39,341 nt of DNA from Oscillatoriales cyanobacterium (GTDB lineage Bacteria; Cyanobacteriota; Cyanobacteriia; Cyanobacteriales; Microcoleaceae), in the NCBI GenBank assembly GCA_004292745.1, contig RDXH01000049.1:1-39341 (forward strand). Reading direction: 5' to 3'. The position numbers and the translations under genes were made by a program. Under the pieces are notes generated by a model, which ran no database searches, was not told where the DNA came from, and was given only the letters and a program-made list of their open reading frames with translations. Below are positions 18,606 through 26,190 of this stretch, piece after piece; the stretch's first letter is position 1, and each line of letters opens with the position of its first letter.

Positions 18606-18649
18606 AACTACCAGACGCTGACCGATAGGGCGGTACAGCGGTGGTAGTT
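18606..18649. terminator. Long imperfect hairpin between the O-methyltransferase gene and queE
   Basis: Arms AACTACCAGACGCTG (18606-18620) and CAGCGGTGGTAGTT (18636-18649) pair with a small internal loop, and ACCG/CGGT extend the stem inward. It overlaps the O-methyltransferase stop and has no U-tract, so it could be a weak terminator, a processing site or a dispersed palindrome. Confidence 0.45.
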
Positions 18650-19344
18650 TAATTATTTTGAGGTTCCATCATCGTAGCCCAGCGGCGTTTCAATGCCAAA
18701 GTCAGTCCATCAGCAATCGGGACAACACTGAGAGTTACTCTGGGATCGTTACGCAATTTGTCGTTGAAACTACGAAGGGCTAGGGTACTTTGGTCTTGTA
18801 CTTGAGGATCTGCAACTCGCCCAGACCACAGAACATTGTCAATTACAATTAAACCGCCATTGCGTACCAGTTGGAGCGATCGCTCAAAATAACCCTCATA
18901 ATTTTCTTGATCCGCATCAATGAAAGCAAAATCAAAAGTTCCTGTTTGTCCTTCGGCGATGAGCTTATCGAGAGTATGAATTGCCGGACCCAAGTGTAAA
19001 GCAATCTTGTGGGCGACACCCGCTGCTGCCCAATAGCGACGCGCGATCGCAGTATATCCTTCACTGACATCGCAAGCAACAATTTTCCCGTTTGAAGGCA
19101 GTGCTAAAGCTACGCACAGGGAGCTATATCCCGTAAAAACCCCAATTTCTAAGGTTTTTGTCGCTCCCATCAGTTGCACCAGCATCTCCATAAACTGACC
19201 TTGTTCAGGAGCGATTTGCATCATACCCATAGGGTGTTTAGCAGTTTCTTCTCGCAGTTGCTGAAGAATATCTGGCTCCCGCAGGGAAATAGATAATAGA
19301 TAATCGTAAAGTTGATTTTCTAGACCAAGAGTTGAGTTCGCCAT
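18649..19344 (-). CDS. Cation-dependent O-methyltransferase (caffeoyl-CoA OMT family)
   Basis: 231 residues from MANSTLGLENQ at 19344. AAGGA 7 bases upstream supports this start over the longer frame from 19488. Motifs: LEIGVFTGYSSL (SAM motif I), IVACDVSE, and FAFIDADQENYEGYFE and IVIDNVLWSGRV, which carry the Asp and Asn residues that bind the divalent metal in this family. It resembles the Synechocystis OMT that methylates catechol-type phenolics; the physiological substrate is unknown. queE follows on the same strand after the hairpin, so cotranscription is possible. Confidence 0.9.
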   Translation of the reverse strand: MANSTLGLENQLYDYLLSISLREPDILQQLREETAKHPMGMMQIAPEQGQFMEMLVQLMGATKTLEIGVFTGYSSLCVALALPSNGKIVACDVSEGYTAIARRYWAAAGVAHKIALHLGPAIHTLDKLIAEGQTGTFDFAFIDADQENYEGYFERSLQLVRNGGLIVIDNVLWSGRVADPQVQDQSTLALRSFNDKLRNDPRVTLSVVPIADGLTLALKRRWATMMEPQNN

Positions 19345-19747
19345 CGGTTTGTCCTTGCTGCTGACTTTTGATTTTAAGTAGTAGACGGCCAGATATTTAG
19401 ATGAAGACGCTAGAGTCAATTGTAGATGCTGTGCGTCCAGGACTGAGTTAGAGACACGGAACTGGCTGAACGGGCGATCGCCATCCAAATCAGTTTATCT
19501 CAGCCCTAAGTGATTCTGCTGGTATCTGAGACTTCTCCAAACAAACAGTCAAAAACAGGCTCTGGAGGTGTGTTCCAGAGGAATTAGGAAGCTTTCCTAA
19601 CTGTCACACCCTTTTTACAGACCAAAAGCCCCTACGTAATGGCTAGCTATCAAGTTGAATAGGAAGCTTTCCTAACTGTCACACTGTTTTCACCTAGTCC
19701 TGCAAACCCGCACACAATCAAAACAACATTCCACAAAGGCGATCGCA
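19345..19747. promoter_or_regulatory. Divergent regulatory region with duplicated palindrome
   Basis: 403 bp between divergent genes. A 25-bp block with the inverted repeat TTAGGAA-GCT-TTCCTAA core and the tail CTGTCACAC occurs at 19585-19609 and again at 19660-19684, exactly 75 bp apart (the second copy has A for the first T of the palindrome). A separate hairpin CTCTGGA/TCCAGAG lies at 19560-19580. Copy 2 is 63 bp before the start at 19748. Symmetry, duplication and spacing near seven helical turns suggest operator sites, but a repeat origin is possible. Confidence 0.5.
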
Positions 19748-20518
19748 ATGTATTACACTTTCGCAGGTTTTGGTGCTAGCACAGGCATATTTTTACTATT
19801 AGTTTTTGCCATTCTGCAATGGTTGCACATCCCCGCCGGCAGCTTCATTGATTGGGTAATTGCCATTGCTATTTTTGAATGGCTATTGTTGATAGTTACA
19901 GTTCCGTGGAATATCCACTTTGAAGCTAAAGAAGTTTTAGCCCAAGCCACAGAATCCACCGAAAAAGGCATCGTAGTTGATGAGAAACAAGTCAAATACG
20001 TTACTTTATTAGTTAGTCGATCGCTCCTGGTGGCCATCGGACTGCACTTGTTGAGTGCGATCGCCCTTTACGCCCTCGCAGCCACGGGAATTAGCGCCAT
20101 TGGCTATCTCAGTTCCGGTGCTGCACTGCTGTTAACTATACTGCGTCCAGCGATTAGAGGTTATCAATATTTAGCAGCGCGGCTGACAATGATTCGCCGT
20201 CAATTTTTGCACCCCCGCGAAGACATTCTCGAACTCCGCAGCCGATTCGCCAACTTAGAATCTACCATTAAAAATTTAGAAGCTCAATTAAACTCTGACG
20301 ATCCGAATTCTTGGGTAGCTATCCAAGAGCGAAAGCAGGAAGCTACCAAAAGAGACTTAACTCGACTAGCAGCATCTCTCCAAAACTTGACGGCTACCAA
20401 TGAGGCAGAACATACTAAACTGGCAAGAGATGCAGAAAGTGCGATCGCGCAACTCACCGATGACGGAAAATTCCTCAACCACGTCCGCGAAATCATCAGA
20501 TTCTTCAAAGAAGCCTAA
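19748..20518 (+). CDS. Membrane protein with C-terminal coiled coil, unknown function
   Basis: 256 residues. Four hydrophobic segments (about 3-26, 36-56, 87-105, 107-133) are followed by a charged helical region (about 155-245) with heptad-like LRSRFANLESTIKNLEAQL, then EREAT-type Ala/Lys/Asp-rich sequence. I do not recognise a named family. The start is supported by the hydrophobic N-terminus directly after MYYTFAG; no strong Shine-Dalgarno is seen. The upstream region carries two copies of a palindromic block, suggesting regulated expression. The architecture (membrane anchor plus cytoplasmic coiled coil) suits a scaffold or sensor, but no function can be assigned. Confidence 0.8.
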   Translation: MYYTFAGFGASTGIFLLLVFAILQWLHIPAGSFIDWVIAIAIFEWLLLIVTVPWNIHFEAKEVLAQATESTEKGIVVDEKQVKYVTLLVSRSLLVAIGLHLLSAIALYALAATGISAIGYLSSGAALLLTILRPAIRGYQYLAARLTMIRRQFLHPREDILELRSRFANLESTIKNLEAQLNSDDPNSWVAIQERKQEATKRDLTRLAASLQNLTATNEAEHTKLARDAESAIAQLTDDGKFLNHVREIIRFFKEA

Positions 20519-20644
20519 ACTTCTGAGCGCTAGCTATTCCATTCCCCATAGGTATGAACTTAAGACTAAAAGCCTTGAGAAATTCTGATATAATGTCAAG
20601 TAAAACTATAATTGTTTGAGCTTGGCAGCGCGCCACTGCAAATT

Positions 20645-20788
20645 ATGAAGTCAATGTTACCCGAAGAAGTTTGGATTGTGGTGGGGATGTGGGCGTTTTG
20701 TTTGGTGTGTTATTTGTTAGTTTGGAAGTTTCGCGGGAGGGAAGAAGCGAATCGGATGCTGAAAAGAATCAGAAAAAGAGTCAAGTGA
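20645..20788 (+). CDS. Small single-span membrane protein (47 aa)
   Basis: A short frame, MKSMLPEEVW followed by a hydrophobic helix (about residues 9-27, with Trp, Cys and Tyr) and a very basic tail (REEANRMLKRIRKRVK). Negative N-terminus, one membrane segment and a positive C-terminus are typical of real small membrane proteins. No Shine-Dalgarno is clear. I do not recognise a family; it is not PetL, PetN or a Psb small subunit. Confidence 0.5.
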   Translation: MKSMLPEEVWIVVGMWAFCLVCYLLVWKFRGREEANRMLKRIRKRVK

Positions 20789-20858
20789 GAAGCATTTTAT
20801 GAAAGGCTTCTTACATAAAGACTTATAAATATAGAATATCCTAGCTAGATTATAGCGC

Positions 20859-21343
20859 TTAGTCCACTTGCTTAACTTCTTCCAAAGTTAGCTTGAGCGA
20901 CTCTGCAATTTGCTCGTCACTCAAGCCAAACTGCCGTAACTTACGAATTGTTTCAATCTTGGCTTCATCTTTTCCCTGCTGAAAGTCAGGACTTTTAGGC
21001 GGATTTTCATCTGGGTTAGCAGTAGGGCGATCGGAACAAACGTTGATATAGCCAATAATTTACCAAAACTAATATTCAGATTGTCTTGCCGAGCAAGCAC
21101 AGATTTAAGATTACCTTTATCAACAGGTTCATCAAAGGCATTAGATAACATTTGTAAAAGTTCGTAACCCACATCTTTAACGTGACCTTCTGTAAGACGA
21201 TAAGTATCTGCAATTTCAGCATACTTTTGTTGTTTCAGTGTTCCCTCGATAATTCCGCGCTGCAAGTCATTTAGACGTTGGCCTGTCTTGGCATAGACAA
21301 CTTTATCTACAAATTGCAATACCTGGTGAATGTCCATCAGCAT
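20859..21343 (-). pseudogene. Chimeric remnant: vMAP-type HTH domain plus Rpn-nuclease-like tail
   Basis: The N-terminal 90 residues (MDIHQVLQFVDKVVYAKTG..., DLQRGIIEGTLKQQKYAEIA, HVKDVGYELLQMLS) resemble the HTH domain found at the start of cyanobacterial vWA-MoxR-associated and NACHT/AAA conflict proteins. After FGKLLAIS near 21058 the frame degrades. Another frame from about 21055 to a stop at 20859-20861 reads PDFQQGKDEAKIETIRKLRQ and LSDEQIAESLKLTLEEVKQV, the tail type seen in Rpn-family nuclease/transposase proteins. So two different genes appear joined by a deletion, out of frame. The 5' 140 codons are still open (stop at 20921-20923), so a short HTH protein could be made. Domain naming is from memory of the families. 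Confidence 0.65.
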
Positions 21344-21509
21344 AGATGTGAGAGAACTGGTGTCATTATACCCGACTTTATCCGTCTATATCCGTCCAGA
21401 TCCGACTTGCACATCAAAGGTTAGAAAAGATCCGTCTTTTTCCGCTTTTCAGATTTTGAGAGAAAAGTCTACTATATGGAGGGTAAAGTTATGAAGCGTA
21501 GCTTGGCAC

Positions 21510-22340
21510 TTGGAGGTATACACAGAGCAAAAACTCGAAAAATTTGGATTGAATGCTGTTCAGGTTCCTCGTAACTTCCTTTACAATGAGACATTTGAAC
21601 AGTACGGTAGACCTACTCAAGTCGATGTCACCATTGATGATAAGAATGACAACGAAGTAGCAATAATAGAGTGCAAAGCTTACACAACAAAATGGAATGA
21701 TGTGGATCAAGCTCAACGGCTAGTTCATGTAGCAAATGAGAGAGGAATTCCCCTGATTTTTTCTACTTCCGATGGTACTACCGACTGCTTCAGCTCTCGT
21801 GTCAAGGAAGTCTTGAATGAAACTCAGTATTTCGTAATCTCTCCCGATAATATCTTCTTTGCCGATCCATCTGATGTCAAAGAGAATGGCGTTACACTGG
21901 GACTTCCTCCTGAAATCAAATCTCACTGGAATAGCAACAGTAGTGACAGTGGAGGAGCATCATTATCGAGTGATGGTGGAGGAGAAGCCTTACTTGGTGG
22001 CTTAATATCATCATTTGTTGGCTTTTTTGGGAGCAGTCCCAACCCTGAATCAAGTGATACTTCTGATTCCAAATCGAGTGATCCTGGCGATAGTGGTGGC
22101 TCTTGGGATTTGTTCGGTAATTGGTTCGGTGATAGCTCTGACTTAGATCCGATTATGGAAATGGGAATTATGGAGATGGGAATTATGGAGATGGTGGCCG
22201 CTCTTCGGACCTGTTCGAGAGTAGCCCTGACTCCGAACCAAGTGATATTTCCGATTCAGGAAGTGGTGATTCGGGAAGCGGCGGATCTAATAGCAGCTCT
22301 AGCAGTAGTGATAGTTGGTGGTAAGCCGTGCTTTTTGTAG
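21510..22340 (+). CDS. PD-(D/E)XK-like protein with Ser/Asp/Gly-rich tail, probably frameshifted
   Basis: The open frame starts at a TTG (21510). The 130-residue N-terminal domain has a PD-(D/E)XK-like core: Asp39 in QVDVTID and Glu54/Lys56 in AIIECKAYTTK, followed by a helix and IPLIFSTSDG, as in restriction-endonuclease folds. A low-complexity Ser/Asp/Gly tail follows. Two signs of frame damage: GGAGGG and an ATG at 21491 lie in another frame that would join at about 21509 by a one-base change; and from about 22146 a different frame continues the Ser/Gly-rich composition (SDYGNGNYGDG..., ending SSDSWW with a stop at 22322-22324), whereas the annotated frame turns into unrelated sequence after the MEMGIMEMGIMEM repeat. 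The next gene starts 27 bp after that alternative stop. No HIP1 site is seen in 21490-23290, unlike the flanks. Confidence 0.6.
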   Translation: MEVYTEQKLEKFGLNAVQVPRNFLYNETFEQYGRPTQVDVTIDDKNDNEVAIIECKAYTTKWNDVDQAQRLVHVANERGIPLIFSTSDGTTDCFSSRVKEVLNETQYFVISPDNIFFADPSDVKENGVTLGLPPEIKSHWNSNSSDSGGASLSSDGGGEALLGGLISSFVGFFGSSPNPESSDTSDSKSSDPGDSGGSWDLFGNWFGDSSDLDPIMEMGIMEMGIMEMVAALRTCSRVALTPNQVIFPIQEVVIREAADLIAALAVVIVGGKPCFL

Positions 22341-22351
22341 GATAAGGAGCA

Positions 22352-22885
22352 ATGGATAAACCTATCTGGAAAGAAATCGTTGAAGATTCAAAGTCTTTTG
22401 AGCAAGTTTTATTACTTAGCTCAAAATTAATTTCAATCGATCGAAGATACTTAAGAGATTCAAGGGCAATAGATCGAGCTTATGAAGCTAGTCAAACTTT
22501 CACATTGAAGGATTGGCAAAGATTGCATGATATGGGAATTTCACTGTGGTATAAGCAGTATTCCAGCTCATCCAGTTCATTTGACTTAGAGTATTTTGCC
22601 AATGAATTACTGCCAGGATATCAACAAATTGTCAATTTATTGCTCAAAAAAAGCACTAAAATGATTCAATCGCAAGATATCGAATCCCTGAGAAATGAAA
22701 GCCTAGAAAGTTGGCAGGCTTTCATTGCAAGACTTGCTTACATAAGCCATGTAGAGCAACAATCTGGAAAAAGGCAAAAGAAAAAATTCAAATTAGACGC
22801 TGATTCAAAATTTGCCATCTTGGCAATAGTTGCTCTAATTTTTGGTATATCGCTGGCAATTTTCGTTAGTTTGGTTCGACGTTAA
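22352..22885 (+). CDS. Tail-anchored protein of unknown function
   Basis: 177 residues. A mostly helical, polar N-terminal part (about 1-150; FEQVLLLSSKLISIDRRYLR, FTLKDWQRLHDMG, YFANELLPGYQQIVNLLLKK) is followed by a basic stretch (KRQKKKFK) and one C-terminal hydrophobic helix (about 153-175) ending in RR. That layout is tail-anchored, with the bulk in the cytoplasm. AAGGAG precedes the ATG. Tight spacing to both neighbours suggests one transcript with the PD-(D/E)XK-like gene. No family recognised. Confidence 0.7.
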   Translation: MDKPIWKEIVEDSKSFEQVLLLSSKLISIDRRYLRDSRAIDRAYEASQTFTLKDWQRLHDMGISLWYKQYSSSSSSFDLEYFANELLPGYQQIVNLLLKKSTKMIQSQDIESLRNESLESWQAFIARLAYISHVEQQSGKRQKKKFKLDADSKFAILAIVALIFGISLAIFVSLVRR

Positions 22886-22907
22886 TTAGTTATAATAGGG
22901 TGAAAAA

Positions 22908-23291
22908 ATGCAGGCTACTTTGTGTTTCTTATTTTTTATAGGTATGCTTGGTGATTCCTTTACTACTTTTCTCGGAATACTGGGAGGTTTGGGAACCCAA
23001 ATCGGAGATCCTGACATTGGAAATTTGGCATTTGCTGCGATGGGAACTTCGGTAATAACAGGACTAAACTTATTGACTCTAGATGTTTTTGAAAGAAAGA
23101 ACCCAATTATTTTTATGATCTGGGCACCAGCAGTTATCGTTGACTTTATCACCTCTTTAATTGGTAGCTTTACATTTATCAAGTCAGGATCAAATCTACT
23201 CTTAGCCTATTTCTTAGTTTTCATCATTACGATGTTCATAACAGCTAGTCCAGCCATGTTACGCTACATTCAGAAAAATCCTGTCTATTAA
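22908..23291 (+). CDS. Small multi-spanning membrane protein, unknown function
   Basis: 127 residues with four hydrophobic segments (about 3-27, 38-58, 66-86, 92-115), few charged residues and a short C-terminal tail (RYIQKNPVY). It begins 22 bp after the preceding stop, consistent with a three-gene operon. No family recognised; no catalytic motif visible. AT-rich codon use and absence of HIP1 match the two genes before it. Confidence 0.65.
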   Translation: MQATLCFLFFIGMLGDSFTTFLGILGGLGTQIGDPDIGNLAFAAMGTSVITGLNLLTLDVFERKNPIIFMIWAPAVIVDFITSLIGSFTFIKSGSNLLLAYFLVFIITMFITASPAMLRYIQKNPVY

Positions 23292-23469
23292 GAGGGTGTT
23301 TGTAATTTTTGGAAATTAGCTCACTGCGCGATCGCTCGCCTCTCCCTATCTCAACAGATACTCAAGTGCGATCGCCTTTCTCCACACAAGAGCTATCACC
23401 GTTAACTAAAACTACAAAATATTCTGATAATAACGTTGAATCTTATCTGCAAAAATCGGAATCAACCTG

Positions 23470-23949
23470 CTAGCTGTATACTCTGGTCTCATGCAATTCC
23501 TCTTCCTGGCTAAACTCAGCTAATTCCTTGAGAATTTCGCGGCGCTTAATAGTACGCTGCTGTTTATAGCCGATCGCACCTGCCAAACTTATCCGCCGCT
23601 GGTTTCCTACTTTTCCATAGGGAATTTCCCCATTATCGAGTAATTTTACCACAAATTCTTGCGACACATTCAGCAAACTCGCAGCTTCTTCAACAGTCAT
23701 ATCTTGCTCAATTGGCACTAAAGATACTGCTTTACCAGCAGCCATTAAATGTGCGGCTTGACACAACAATTGATAGAGAGATTCAGGAAGTGCGATCGCT
23801 TCCCCGTTAATTTCCAAAAGTTTTACTTGTAATGTCTCAGAATCATCATTTTCTATCTTGAGACATAGCATTTTATCCAACAATTTGATAGCTAGGGTTT
23901 CTGCTTCTGTCGGTAAAACCGGATCTAGGAGTATTTTTTGCCTGTTCAT
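23470..23949 (-). CDS. Excisionase-type HTH protein, antitoxin-like, orphan
   Basis: 159 residues. The middle carries an excisionase/MerR-like helix-turn-helix (MTVEEAASLLNVSQEFVVKL followed by LDNGEIPYGKVGNQRRI), about residues 84-125. Proteins of this layout in cyanobacteria commonly act as antitoxins paired with a downstream PIN-domain RNase. Here the 178 bp downstream on the minus strand hold no PIN gene in any frame I could read, so it appears orphaned. It could act as a solitary transcription regulator. AT-rich upstream region with no clear Shine-Dalgarno. Confidence 0.75.
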   Translation of the reverse strand: MNRQKILLDPVLPTEAETLAIKLLDKMLCLKIENDDSETLQVKLLEINGEAIALPESLYQLLCQAAHLMAAGKAVSLVPIEQDMTVEEAASLLNVSQEFVVKLLDNGEIPYGKVGNQRRISLAGAIGYKQQRTIKRREILKELAEFSQEEELHETRVYS

Positions 23950-23990
23950 GGAAATGTTTCCTGAATTCGTTTAATGCTATTATAGCTGAT

Positions 23991-24138
23991 AAGATTCGGC
24001 GATTGAAATCGCTTCTACACAAACGAAGTCGGCCTCCGCCGACTGAAGAATATTGATATCAAGATAAGAATCGGCGATTGAAATCGCTTCTACACAAACG
24101 AAGTCGGCCTCCGCCGACTGAAGAAGATTGATATCAAG
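23991..24138. repeat. Tandem duplication (75-bp period) of a two-hairpin repeat
   Basis: Two near-identical copies at 23991-24063 and 24066-24138. Each holds hairpin GCGATT-GA-AATCGC and hairpin AGTCGGC-CTCC-GCCGACT separated by TTCTACACAAACGA. There are only two copies and no unique spacers, so this is not CRISPR. A third member in opposite orientation follows at 24167-24213. Confidence 0.9.
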
Positions 24139-24166
24139 TCAGACTTAAATACCCGCTTATTTTCTT

Positions 24167-24213
24167 AGTCCGCGAAGGCGGACTTTGTTTGTGTAGACGC
24201 GGTTTCAACCGCC
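24167..24213. repeat. Third copy of the two-hairpin repeat, inverted
   Basis: AGTCCGC-GAAG-GCGGACT (24167-24184) then TTTGTTTGTGTAGAC and GCGGTT-TC-AACCGC (24199-24212). Same layout as the pair just upstream but on the other strand, with both stems changed in a compensating way. It lies about 20 bp past the pntB stop and could act as its transcript end. Confidence 0.85.
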
Positions 24214-24231
24214 GAGTAATAAAGACGGTTG

Positions 24232-25641
24232 CTACAACTGCTTCACCTCAGCAACCAATTTTGCAACCACATCCTTAGCGCTACCAAACAACATCATCGT
24301 CTTATCCTTGTAAAACAACTCATTGTCAACACCCGAAAAACCAGCACTCATCCCGCGCTTAATTACGATCGTATGCTTAGCCTTATCAACCTCCAAAATC
24401 GGCATCCCATAAATCGGGCTAGCCGTATCGTGACGCGCCGCCGGATTCACCACATCATTCGCACCAATCACCAGCGCCACATCCGTCTCGTCAAACTGCG
24501 GATTGATATCGTCCATATCGTACAACTGCGGATAAGGCACATTTGCTTCCGCCAGCAACACATTCATGTGCCCCGGCATCCGCCCAGCCACCGGGTGAAT
24601 CGCGTATTTGACGTCAACACCCATTTTTTCCAAACCGTCGGCTAACTCGCGTACCGAATGCTGGGCTTGCGCTACAGCCATCCCGTAACCGGGAATAATT
24701 ACTACCGATCGCGCATAGCCCAACATCATCGCACTTTCTTCGAGATTGATGCTGCGGACAGTTTTGTCGATCGCCCCAGCACCAGCAGCCCCAGCACTCG
24801 CAGCAGCACTACCGCTACCAAAGGCACTAAATAACACGCTAGAAAGCGATCGATTCATCCCCTTACACATGATTTGCGTCAAAATAATCCCCGACGCACC
24901 CACCAAGGCACCAGCGATAATCAGCATATTGTTCATCAAAATGAACCCAGCCACACTCGCCGCAATCCCCGAATAGGAGTTAAGCAGCGACACCACCACG
25001 GGCATATCGCCGCCACCAATCGGTAGCACAAACATGATTCCCAAAATATTGGAAATCAGCACCAAACCCAGGAATACCGGGACATCCTCCGGGTTAAACA
25101 ACATATAACCGCTACCGGCTAAAAGTGCGATCGCCAGGGCAGCATTAAACGGCTGTTGCAGCGGAAACGTCATCGGCGCACCCGGTAGCAATTCTTGCAG
25201 CTTCGCAAACGCCACAAGGCTACCAGTGAAAGTAATCCCGCCAATCAACACCCCCAAAAGGATCGTGATTGTCGCGTCTGGAGTCGGCGATTCCGGGATG
25301 CTGAGATAGCGCCAGAATTCGCCCACAGCGACGAGTGCAGAAGCTGCGCCCCCAAAACCGTTAAGCAAACCCACCATCTGCGGCATATCCGTCATCGCGA
25401 CGGTTTTCGCCATAATTGTTCCCAAAATGGAACCGACGATGATCCCGACAGCAATTAATTCGTAGCTGATGACTTGTTTTTCCAGCAATGTACCGACGAT
25501 CGCAATTAACATCCCGATCGCAGCTAACACATTCCCTTGACGCGCCGTTGCGGGCGATCCCAACTGTTTCAAACCGATAATAAACAAAGATGCGGCAACT
25601 AAATAACCTAGTTGAATGCCGCTGGGCAGAAAATCGTTCAT
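24232..25641 (-). CDS. pntB: NAD(P) transhydrogenase subunit beta
   Basis: PntB is the NADP(H)-binding subunit of the proton-translocating transhydrogenase, which uses the proton gradient to reduce NADP+ with NADH. 469 residues: nine hydrophobic segments to about 260, then domain III with GYGMAVAQAQHSVRE (NADP-binding), HPVAGRMPGHMNVLLAEA, YDMDDINPQF and GANDVVNPAAR. Length is standard. Its ATG overlaps the pntA2 stop by four bases (ATGA), showing translational coupling. Confidence 0.97.
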   Translation of the reverse strand: MNDFLPSGIQLGYLVAASLFIIGLKQLGSPATARQGNVLAAIGMLIAIVGTLLEKQVISYELIAVGIIVGSILGTIMAKTVAMTDMPQMVGLLNGFGGAASALVAVGEFWRYLSIPESPTPDATITILLGVLIGGITFTGSLVAFAKLQELLPGAPMTFPLQQPFNAALAIALLAGSGYMLFNPEDVPVFLGLVLISNILGIMFVLPIGGGDMPVVVSLLNSYSGIAASVAGFILMNNMLIIAGALVGASGIILTQIMCKGMNRSLSSVLFSAFGSGSAAASAGAAGAGAIDKTVRSINLEESAMMLGYARSVVIIPGYGMAVAQAQHSVRELADGLEKMGVDVKYAIHPVAGRMPGHMNVLLAEANVPYPQLYDMDDINPQFDETDVALVIGANDVVNPAARHDTASPIYGMPILEVDKAKHTIVIKRGMSAGFSGVDNELFYKDKTMMLFGSAKDVVAKLVAEVKQL

Positions 25642-25931
25642 GCTTTTACCTCTTTTTTCTTGAACATTTGCAGCATTCGATCGGTTACTAAGAAGCCAGC
25701 CACAACGTTAATTGTGGCAAGGGCGATCGCGATCGTCCCCAAAATCGAAGTAACAGTCACATTACCTTGGCCAGAAATCAGAATTGCGCCTAAAACTGCA
25801 ATTCCAGAAATCGCATTGGAACCCGACATCAAAGGTGTGTGTAGCGTCGGGGGGACTTTGTTAATTACTTCAAATCCCACAAACGATGCTAGGGTAAACA
25901 CCACTAAACCTGCAATCAATCCTTCTGCCAT
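25638..25931 (-). CDS. pntA2: NAD(P) transhydrogenase subunit alpha part 2 (membrane)
   Basis: 97 residues, the separate membrane part of the alpha subunit, as in cyanobacteria and Rhodospirillum. Three hydrophobic helices (about 3-22, 38-52, 57-82); conserved VPPTLHTPLMSGSNAISGI near 27-45. It ends in a basic tail (FKKKEVKA) and overlaps pntB by four bases. The gap to pntA1 is unusually long and is filled by tandem repeats. Confidence 0.95.
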   Translation of the reverse strand: MAEGLIAGLVVFTLASFVGFEVINKVPPTLHTPLMSGSNAISGIAVLGAILISGQGNVTVTSILGTIAIALATINVVAGFLVTDRMLQMFKKKEVKA

Positions 25932-25945
25932 AATACTTGTGAATT

Positions 25946-26174
<229 letters not shown>

Positions 26175-26190
<16 letters not shown>

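Noticed and set aside
22150-22195. Phase variation by slippage of the 15-base repeat in the nuclease-like gene
   Set aside because: The unit length is a multiple of three, so copy-number change would not switch the frame; a separate single-base change is needed.
23991-24138. Two 73-bp direct repeats resembling a CRISPR start
   Set aside because: Only two copies with almost no spacer, each made of two hairpins that recur elsewhere in other orientations; no cas gene nearby.
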